Both the position numbers and the translations under genes were made by a program. DNA of 64,000 nt, taken from NCBI RefSeq assembly GCF_030486405.1, contig NZ_CP129613.1:3038001-3102000 (forward strand), given 5' to 3'. Source of the stretch: Mycolicibacterium sp. HK-90 (lineage in GTDB: Bacteria > Actinomycetota > Actinomycetes > Mycobacteriales > Mycobacteriaceae). How positions within the stretch are numbered: the first letter of the stretch is position 1; every line of letters begins with the position of its first letter. The notes below the pieces were generated by a model, which was given only the letters and a program-made list of their open reading frames with translations, did no database searches and was not told the DNA's origin. Positions 57,838 through 64,000 of this stretch are shown piece by piece.

Positions 57838-58643
57838 CCACGGCCGGGCTGCGGCTGCCGGCCTGGCGGCGGCTGTGGTGGACGCATCCGGAACTGTCCT
57901 TGCTGGCCGCCGCTGCCCTCGCCTGGCTCGTGGTACTGCTGCTACATACGACGATGCCGTCTCACGGGGCGGCCCAGCATTGTTCGGCCTCGACCGTTGC
58001 CGACGTGCCTCACCATCACGGCCCGGCGGGTCCGGGCACCGCAGTACGGTGCACGACGCCGGCAGGGGCACCGCGATTTCCCGAATCGCTGGGACTCTGG
58101 TTGGTGATGGCCGCCGCGATGATGCTGCCGACGACACTGCCCGTGGCGCGGTCGATCTCGCTGAACGGCAGGTGGCATCGCCGTCACCGCAACCAGGCGT
58201 TGTTCGCGGCCGGCTACCTCGCGGTGTGGTCGGGCCTCGGTGTGGTCGCGCTGGTGTTCGCCTGGGCGGCCGGACCTGAATCCGGTGGAGCGGCGGCCGT
58301 TTCGGGCGCCTTGGCGGTCGCGGCGTCCTGGGAACTGACCCGCAGGAAGCGCTTCTTTCTGAGGGCGTGCCACCGGGTTCGATCACTGCCCGCCGACGGA
58401 TGGCGGGCGGATCGCGCCGGCACCGGTGAGGGGGTGCGTAACGGGCTGCAGTGCGCCGGCGCCTGCGGTCCGATGATGGTGCCGATGGCTCTGGCGCCGC
58501 ACAGCCTCTGGCTGATGGTCGTGCTCTTCGGGGTCGTCACGGCGGAGAAATTGGTGACGAAAGGTGTCGACCACCTTCGCATCTTCGCTGCGGTGCTGGC
58601 TCTGGTCGCTCTCGCCGTGGCGTTCGGGGCGCCACTGGCCTAG
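57834..58643 (+). CDS. DUF2182 metal-binding-type integral membrane protein
   Basis: A 269-residue protein with about six hydrophobic segments. DUF2182 landmarks are WLVMAAAMMLPTTLP, SWELTRRKRFFLRACHR, GLQCAGACGPMMVPMAL and TAEKLV. An extra loop between helices 1 and 2 is rich in His and Cys (QHCSA, PHHHG), and many Met lie in the membrane, suiting copper. The family is annotated as predicted metal-binding membrane proteins of unknown function. Its ATG overlaps the tyrosinase TGA (ATGA), so coupled expression with a copper enzyme is strongly implied. Confidence 0.83.
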   Translation: MTTAGLRLPAWRRLWWTHPELSLLAAAALAWLVVLLLHTTMPSHGAAQHCSASTVADVPHHHGPAGPGTAVRCTTPAGAPRFPESLGLWLVMAAAMMLPTTLPVARSISLNGRWHRRHRNQALFAAGYLAVWSGLGVVALVFAWAAGPESGGAAAVSGALAVAASWELTRRKRFFLRACHRVRSLPADGWRADRAGTGEGVRNGLQCAGACGPMMVPMALAPHSLWLMVVLFGVVTAEKLVTKGVDHLRIFAAVLALVALAVAFGAPLA

Positions 58644-59800
58644 TCTGCTGCGTCGCGGTGGCTGAATGCCCACACGACGAGCGCGCAACCGGCGAAGACA
58701 GCGCCGAGGATGCTCGAGCCCGTCCATCCCGCCCGGGCGAACACAGCGGTTGTGGCGGTGGCGCCGAGGGCCGAGCCGAGTGAATAGAAGATCATGTAGC
58801 CACCGATGACGCTGCTGGTCCGGTGCGGGTGCGCCGTGGTGAGCAGGTGCTGGTTGTTCACGTGCACGGCCTGCACCGCGAAGTCGAGCACGACCACGCC
58901 GACCGCGACGAGTACCAGCGACCACGATGCCTGGCCGATGGCCGGCCAGGAAGCGATCAGCAGGGCGAGCGCCGCCGCGGTGACGGCTCGGGCGTATCCC
59001 GCATCCGCCCAGTGCCCGGTCCGCGCCGCGCCGAGTGCACCGGCCAGACCCGCGATTCCGAACAAGCCGATCTGCGCGGTGCTCAGGTGCCACGGCGCCG
59101 CGGCGAGTGGCAACGCCAGGCCGCTCCACAGCGTGCCGAAGGAGGCGAACAGGAAGAACGCGATCAGCCCGCGCGACACGAACAGGCCATCGCCGAACAG
59201 CCGGCCCAGCGACGCCAGGACCTGCCGGTAGGTGGCCTGCCGGGGCCGCGGGTCGGGTGGCAGGAGTCGCGGGACGAGGCACGCCAACACGATCAGGAGC
59301 GCGGCCAGCGCGACGTAAACGCTGCGCCATCCCCATACTGCCGCAAGAACTCCCGCGACCACCCGCGCACCGAGGATTCCGATGACAAGTCCGGAGGTCA
59401 CCACGCCGAGGGTGCGACCACGTGCCTCGGCCGTGGAGAGCGCCGCGGCGTAGGCGACGGTGGTCTGCACGACGACCGCGAACACGCCGGCGGCCGCCAG
59501 AGCGGCCAGGAGCAGCCAGACGTGTGTGGCCGTCGCGGCCAGCGCGACGGCACCGGCGGCCAGCGCGAGGTGTGCGGCGATGAGCTTCCGTCGGTCGACC
59601 ATGTCGCCGACCGGCACGAGGAGGACGAGCCCGGCCAGATAACCGAGTTGGCCGGCCGTGACCACCCAGCCGAGCTCGGCTTCCGGCACGCCCAGGTCGC
59701 CGCCGACCTGGGCGAGCACGGGCTGCGCCGCGTAGATGGTGGCAACCGCTACCGCGCACACCGTGGCGAAGAGCATCCGCAGGCCCAAGGTCACTTCCAT
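58640..59800 (-). CDS. MFS transporter
   Basis: 386 residues from the ATG giving MEVTLGLRMLF. It has twelve hydrophobic segments and the MFS loop signature GDMVDRRKL between helices 2 and 3. It resembles proton-driven sugar or drug efflux proteins; the substrate is unknown. The frame is open to 59869, and an ATG at 59824 is possible but would cover the palindrome at 59818. It overlaps the convergent DUF2182 gene by four bases and is divergent from an HxlR regulator, which probably controls it. Confidence 0.87.
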   Translation of the reverse strand: MEVTLGLRMLFATVCAVAVATIYAAQPVLAQVGGDLGVPEAELGWVVTAGQLGYLAGLVLLVPVGDMVDRRKLIAAHLALAAGAVALAATATHVWLLLAALAAAGVFAVVVQTTVAYAAALSTAEARGRTLGVVTSGLVIGILGARVVAGVLAAVWGWRSVYVALAALLIVLACLVPRLLPPDPRPRQATYRQVLASLGRLFGDGLFVSRGLIAFFLFASFGTLWSGLALPLAAAPWHLSTAQIGLFGIAGLAGALGAARTGHWADAGYARAVTAAALALLIASWPAIGQASWSLVLVAVGVVVLDFAVQAVHVNNQHLLTTAHPHRTSSVIGGYMIFYSLGSALGATATTAVFARAGWTGSSILGAVFAGCALVVWAFSHRDAAD

Positions 59801-59817
59801 CCACCTCTCGTCGATTG

Positions 59818-59832
59818 GTTGCATATTGCAAC
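59818..59832. promoter_or_regulatory. Palindromic operator candidate GTTGCA-TAT-TGCAAC
   Basis: Perfect six-base arms lie in the gap between the divergent MFS and HxlR genes. This is the natural place for HxlR binding. Confidence 0.55.
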
Positions 59833-59885
59833 TTATTGGACGGTACGGCAGAATGGTTTCAATCAGCAACTCTTCGGGGGGTGTG

Positions 59886-60344
59886 ATGACCGGCTCAGCG
59901 GATCAAGGCGAGGGCGTGACCTGGACCGACCCGACCTGCCCGGTGGCGCGCACGGTGGATCTCGTCGGGGACCGCTGGAGCCTGCTCATCGTCCGCGATG
60001 CCATGGACGGGGCGCGGGCCTTCACCGACTTTCAGCAGCGCACCGGCATCGCGCGCAACATCCTCACCGACCGGCTGCGCCGGCTGGTCGAACGCGGTGT
60101 GCTCCACCGGGAGTCGGCGCCGTCGGGGCGCCGGCAGGTGTACACCCTCACCCCGGCCGGCCGTGACCTCTTCGCCGTCGTCGTGGCGTTGCGCCAGTGG
60201 GGTGAGCGGCACGCGTTCGCGGCCGGCGAGGCGCACTCCGTTCTGGTCGACGAGGACGGGTTCCCGCTGCCAGAACTCGTGCCGACAAGTTCCCAGGGTT
60301 CGGTTGTGGACGTCGACTCGACATCCGTCCGAAGGGACGGTTGA
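59886..60344 (+). CDS. HxlR-family winged-helix regulator
   Basis: A 152-residue protein with the HxlR domain (about 15-105). The conserved Cys18 is in PTCPVARTVDLVGDRWSLLI, and the recognition part is FQQRTGIARNILTDRLRRL. HxlR proteins respond to electrophiles or redox signals, often through this Cys, and regulate divergent transporters or oxidoreductases. GGGGGGTG before the ATG at 59886 supports this start; the frame is open upstream. The MFS gene is the likely target. Confidence 0.88.
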   Translation: MTGSADQGEGVTWTDPTCPVARTVDLVGDRWSLLIVRDAMDGARAFTDFQQRTGIARNILTDRLRRLVERGVLHRESAPSGRRQVYTLTPAGRDLFAVVVALRQWGERHAFAAGEAHSVLVDEDGFPLPELVPTSSQGSVVDVDSTSVRRDG

Positions 60345-60387
60345 ACGCACACAACGGATTTCGTTGGTGCCCTGGCGGCGAAGATCG

Positions 60388-62112
60388 TTAGGCGGTGCGC
60401 ACGATGGCGAACGAATGCCCGGGTAGCGTCGTGGCGGTGGGTCCGGGGGCAGGTTCGTCCCAGGCCAGAACCAGTTCTCCGGTGACCGGAACCGACACCG
60501 GTTCGGTGTCGAGGTTGCAGGCGATCGCCAGCGCCCCGCGATGCAGGACGATCCAGCGCTGCTCTTCGTCGAACTCGATCGACATGTGGTCCAGCCACGG
60601 ATCGGCGAGATCGGGCTCGTTGCGCCGCAACGCGATCAGATCGCGATAAACACAGCGCAGTCGATCGTGATCGCCTGCGGTGACCTCGCCCCAGTTCAGT
60701 TTCGATCGCAGGAACGTCGCCGGGTCCTGCGGATCGGGGATCTCGTCGGCGTCCCAGCCGTGCTCGGCGAACTCGGCCTTGCGTCCCTCGGCGGTGGCCC
60801 GGGCCAGTTCCGGTTCGGGATGAGAGCTGAAGAACTGGAACGGCGAGGACGATCCCCACTCTTCGCCCATGAAAAGCATTGCCGTATAAGGCGACCCGAG
60901 CGCCAGGGCGGCCTTGACCGCGAGCTGGCCGAACGTCAGACGCTGCGATGGCCGGTCGCCGACGGCGCGGTTGCCGACCTGATCGTGGGTGAGTGTGTAC
61001 GCCAGCAGCCGGGTGGCCGGAATCGTCGCCGTATCCAGGGGGCGACCGTGCCTGCGGTGCCGGAACGACGAGTAGGTACCGGCATGGAAGTAACCGTGCT
61101 TGAGCGTCTGTGCCAGCGTGGCCAGCGAGCCGAAATCGGCGTAGTAGCCTTGCCGCTCACCCGAAACCGCGGTGTGGATGGCGTGATGGATATCGTCGTC
61201 CCACTGTGCGGCGAGGCCATACCCGCCACGGTCTCGCGGGGTGATCAGCCGGGGATCGTTCAGGTCGCTCTCGGCGATCAGCGACAGTGGCTTGCCGAGA
61301 TCCTCGGCCAGCGCGTCCGTTTCGATGGCCAGTTCCTCGAGCAGATGGATCGCGGTGTTGTCCATCAGTGCATGGACGGCATCGAGGCGCAGCCCGTCGG
61401 CGTGGAAGTCGCGCATCCAGCGCAACGCACATTCGATGATGTAGGTGCGTACCTCGTCGGCGTCGGCGTCGGACAGGTTGATCGAACTGCCCCACGGATT
61501 CTGTCCCGACGACAGGTATGGACCGAACCGCGGAAGGTAGTTGCCGGACGGACCGAGATGGTTGAACACGGCGTCGATCAGCACACCGAGTCCCCGGGCG
61601 TGGCAGGCGTCGATGAGCCGGACGAGTCCGTCCGGGCCGCCGTAGGGTTCGTGCACCGCGTACCAGAGCACCCCGTCGTAGCCCCAGCCGTGGGTGCCGC
61701 TGAAGGCGTTGACGGGCATCAGTTCGACGAAGTCGACGCCGAGATCCACCAGGTGGTCCAGCTTCTCGATGACGGCATCGAACGTGCCCTCCGGGGTGAA
61801 CGTCCCGGTGTGCAGCTCATAGATCACCCCGCCGCCGACGGGCCGGCCGGCCCAACCGGAGTCGGTCCAGGCGTCCGGCCGCGGTCGCCACAGCTGTGAG
61901 CGTTCGTGCACCCCGCCGGGCTGGCGCGGCGAGCGAGGATCGGGCAGCACCGTCGGATCGTCGTCGAGGACGAACCCGTACCGGGCGTCGGGACGACACA
62001 CGATGTCCGCGCGCCACCAGCCGTCCCCGGAGCGCGTCATCTCGTGCAGGGATCCGTCCACGTCGAGCCGCACGCGGTCGGGTGTCGGTGCCCACACGGC
62101 GAACTCAGTCAT
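60388..62112 (-). CDS. treZ: Maltooligosyltrehalose trehalohydrolase
   Basis: A 574-residue GH13 enzyme with an N-terminal beta-sandwich (FAVWAPTPDRVRLDVDG) and a barrel with the nucleophile in DGLRLDAVHAL, acid/base Glu in LIAESDLND, and Asp in LTHDQVGNR. It releases trehalose from the maltooligosyltrehalose made by TreY. Its ATG overlaps the treY stop by eight bases, indicating coupling. It matches Rv1562c. Confidence 0.95.
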   Translation of the reverse strand: MTEFAVWAPTPDRVRLDVDGSLHEMTRSGDGWWRADIVCRPDARYGFVLDDDPTVLPDPRSPRQPGGVHERSQLWRPRPDAWTDSGWAGRPVGGGVIYELHTGTFTPEGTFDAVIEKLDHLVDLGVDFVELMPVNAFSGTHGWGYDGVLWYAVHEPYGGPDGLVRLIDACHARGLGVLIDAVFNHLGPSGNYLPRFGPYLSSGQNPWGSSINLSDADADEVRTYIIECALRWMRDFHADGLRLDAVHALMDNTAIHLLEELAIETDALAEDLGKPLSLIAESDLNDPRLITPRDRGGYGLAAQWDDDIHHAIHTAVSGERQGYYADFGSLATLAQTLKHGYFHAGTYSSFRHRRHGRPLDTATIPATRLLAYTLTHDQVGNRAVGDRPSQRLTFGQLAVKAALALGSPYTAMLFMGEEWGSSSPFQFFSSHPEPELARATAEGRKAEFAEHGWDADEIPDPQDPATFLRSKLNWGEVTAGDHDRLRCVYRDLIALRRNEPDLADPWLDHMSIEFDEEQRWIVLHRGALAIACNLDTEPVSVPVTGELVLAWDEPAPGPTATTLPGHSFAIVRTA

Positions 62113-64000
62113 CGGTGCGCTCCAACAGCGCCACCGGTGAATCGGCGAGGAGTTCGGTCAGCGGCACCAGCCCCGTCCACCGACGGCCACTGAGCCGATC
62201 CAGCCACTGTCCCTCGGGCAACGGCAACGCCGTGTCGGCCCAGCCGGTTTCGGCCAGCGCCACGGTCCACCGGCACACCGCCACCACGACGTCCTGGCCG
62301 CGCTGAAACGCCACCAGGTGTGTCGCGGCACTACCGGTGGCCGGCAGCGGGGTGTAGCCACCGGCCAGGAATGTCTCCGGACGCGCGCGGCGAAGGGCCA
62401 GTGCGGCCATGGTCACTCGCAGCTTGTCGTCGTCTCCACGCGCCACGGCGCCACGCAGAGCCGGATGGTCGACCGGGCGCCGATTGTCCGGATCGACCAG
62501 GCTGTCCTCGGTCGTCTCGGTGCCCTGGTAGACGTCGGGGATGCCGGGTGCCGTGAGCTGAACGAGCTTCTGGCCCAGGATGTCGTTGCGGGCGTGGGCT
62601 TCGAGCCTGCTCGCCAGCGCCGTCAGCTCGGTGGCGACCGGCCCGTCGAGTACCCGGTCCAGCCAGGCGTGCACCTCATTCTCGAAATCCACGTCGGGGT
62701 CGTGCCAGGAGGTCCGGACGGCGGCCTCGCGCATCGCTTTCTCGGTGTAGCCGTGGAGCCGGTGGCGCAGCTCGTCGGTGACGCCGCCGTCCACCGGCCA
62801 GACGCCGAAGATGTTCTGCCACAGGAACAAAGCGGTGGTGGTGTCCGGGGGAGTGGTCAGTGTGGCCCACCGTTCGACCGATTCGGCCCACGTCTGCGGT
62901 ATCTGCGACAGCAGCCCGATGCGGGCGCGGACATCTTCGCCGCGCTTGGTGTCGTGGGTCGACAGCGTGGTCATCGTGAACGGCCAGGCCCGCACGCGGG
63001 TCGCGGCCCGCTGATGGAACTCGGCTGTCGTGACGCCGAACAGTTCAGGTGCCCCGCCGACCTCGTTGAGCGAGACCAGCCGGGCATCGCGGTAGAACAG
63101 GCAGTCCTCGATGGCCTTGGCGGTCGCCGCGCCGCACAGCTGATTGAACCGCGCTACCACCTCGGCGCTGGTGGACAGCGCCACCGCGATCATCGACAGG
63201 GCATCGGTGAGTTCGGGTGCGGCGCTGGAGGTTTCCTGCAGCGCGACCGGAAGGATCGCGGCCAGTGCCGGATAGTCACCGCGGTACACGCCGATCCGGC
63301 TGATCAGTGCGGCCACCGCCGTGGGGAGCAGGGGGTCATGGTGCGTGGCCCGCGCCGAGATGACGCGGCACAGCCGGCTCAACTCGCTGGCCAGGGTGTC
63401 GGTGACGGCCGCCGCCTTGAGCCGGTGTTCGGACTCGGAATGCGGGCGAGCGCTTGCCGTGGTGAGCGTGGCCTCGCCGGCGGGGGAGATGAACAGTCCA
63501 CCGACCTCGCGCAGCGCGTCGTATCCGGTGGTGCCATCGACCGGGAGTGACGCGTCCAGGCTTTCGTCGGGGGCCAGGATCTTCTCCGCCACGATCCAGG
63601 CGTCGGGACCGGTGAGCTCGCGCAACCAACGCAGATAGCCTGCCGGATCGGACAATCCGTCTGGATGGTCGATGCGCAGTCCGTCCACCAGTCCCTCGTC
63701 GAACCAGCGTTTGATCTCGACATGGCTGGCGTCGAAGACGCGGCGGTCCTCCTGGCGGAGCGCGGCCAGCGACGTGATCGAGAAGAATCGGCGGTACCCG
63801 CACACCCCGGTGCGCCATCCGGTCAACCGGTAGTGCTGACGGGCGTGCACCTCACTGCCGGTGCCGTGCCCCGTTCCCGGTGCGATGGGATACGCCAGAT
63901 CGCCCAGGCGCAGCACGTCGCCGTCGACCGTCAGGCTCCCGACGTCGGCGTCGGAACCCAGGACCGGCAACACGATCCGGCCATCGTCGAGATCCCAGTC
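62105..64000 (-). CDS. treY: Maltooligosyltrehalose synthase, 5' end beyond the window
   Basis: The C-terminal 631 residues or so of a GH13 isomerase; the frame is still open at the window edge, so the start is missing. Landmarks are LRIDHPDGLSDPAGY (nucleophile Asp), VAEKILAPDE (Glu) and STHDTKRGEDVRAR, a hallmark of TreY. It turns the reducing end of glycogen-derived maltooligosaccharides into an alpha,alpha-1,1 linkage, and TreZ then cuts off trehalose. treX would be expected upstream, outside the window. Confidence 0.95.
   Translation of the reverse strand, partial: DWDLDDGRIVLPVLGSDADVGSLTVDGDVLRLGDLAYPIAPGTGHGTGSEVHARQHYRLTGWRTGVCGYRRFFSITSLAALRQEDRRVFDASHVEIKRWFDEGLVDGLRIDHPDGLSDPAGYLRWLRELTGPDAWIVAEKILAPDESLDASLPVDGTTGYDALREVGGLFISPAGEATLTTASARPHSESEHRLKAAAVTDTLASELSRLCRVISARATHHDPLLPTAVAALISRIGVYRGDYPALAAILPVALQETSSAAPELTDALSMIAVALSTSAEVVARFNQLCGAATAKAIEDCLFYRDARLVSLNEVGGAPELFGVTTAEFHQRAATRVRAWPFTMTTLSTHDTKRGEDVRARIGLLSQIPQTWAESVERWATLTTPPDTTTALFLWQNIFGVWPVDGGVTDELRHRLHGYTEKAMREAAVRTSWHDPDVDFENEVHAWLDRVLDGPVATELTALASRLEAHARNDILGQKLVQLTAPGIPDVYQGTETTEDSLVDPDNRRPVDHPALRGAVARGDDDKLRVTMAALALRRARPETFLAGGYTPLPATGSAATHLVAFQRGQDVVVAVCRWTVALAETGWADTALPLPEGQWLDRLSGRRWTGLVPLTELLADSPVALLERTDD

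Noticed and set aside
55780..58386. 868-codon open frame antisense to the tyrosinase and DUF2182 genes
   Set aside because: It spans two real genes on the opposite strand, and its apparent repeats are the antisense of the LysM repeats.

Overview
The window is about 64 kb of high-GC actinobacterial chromosome. Gene content and order point to a Mycobacterium, most likely a rapid grower (Mycolicibacterium type). Evidence includes a MAS/Pks5-type polyketide synthase with PapA, FAAL, MmpL and GAP-like partners, a DinX polymerase, DnaE1, a DUF4333 lipoprotein, an LpqH-like lipoprotein and F420-type small oxidoreductases. The conserved backbone follows the M. tuberculosis order from about Rv1487 to Rv1563: nfeD/SPFH, mutAB-meaB, lipL, the pks5 locus, ileS, dinX, ansA, lspA, rluD-like, dnaE1, ilvA, treZ/treY. 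Assignments come from reading translations and motifs; no database search was run.

Layout. (1) 1-10,130: NfeD and SPFH membrane proteins, a deazaflavin-type nitroreductase-like protein, a TVP38/DedA-type membrane protein, methylmalonyl-CoA mutase (mutA, mutB) with its GTPase chaperone meaB, a DUF4333 lipoprotein, and the LipL serine esterase followed by a strong terminator. (2) 10,130-32,004: a lipid island. A roughly 900 bp AT-richer leader precedes a 2102-residue KS-AT-DH-ER-KR-ACP synthase, a PapA acyltransferase, three related WS/DGAT-like acyltransferases and a fatty acyl-AMP ligase. A UGT-type glycosyltransferase and a GAP-like protein lie on the opposite strand, followed by an MmpL transporter. 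A small regulator/membrane-protein/condensation-remnant module closes the island. (3) 32,005-38,517: a T-box leader with ileS, an IS30-family element, an S4-domain protein and dinX. (4) 38,499-49,162: a tandem pair of small exported proteins, ansA, lspA, an RluD-like synthase, a RarD-like transporter, a DGPF/YCII protein with an ECF42-like sigma factor, a TetR regulator and dnaE1. (5) 49,164-53,806: an IS481-family element inserted exactly at the dnaE1 stop codon, a PPOX-like enzyme whose C-terminus it replaced, a divergent MerR regulator, small envelope proteins and ilvA. (6) 53,817-58,643: an unusual accessory module of a thermolysin-family protease, divergent from a tyrosinase carrying four LysM repeats that is translationally coupled to a DUF2182 membrane protein. 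(7) 58,640-64,000: an MFS transporter with a divergent HxlR regulator, then treZ and the 3' part of treY.

How the genes fit together. MutAB/MeaB interconvert succinyl-CoA and methylmalonyl-CoA, and the synthase's AT motif predicts use of methylmalonyl-CoA. The FAAL would load the starter, the synthase would build a multimethyl-branched chain, and PapA plus the three WS/DGAT-like proteins would esterify it to a carbohydrate. The UGT would supply or modify the sugar, and MmpL and GAP would export the product. This looks like a pared-down lipooligosaccharide/acyl-glycolipid locus. The most novel-looking group is the LysM-tyrosinase/DUF2182/M4-protease module. It could be a latent copper phenol oxidase with a dedicated copper-handling membrane partner and a possible activating protease. 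Many genes have a TANNNT -10 box ending 6-9 bases before the start codon, typical of mycobacterial leaderless transcription.
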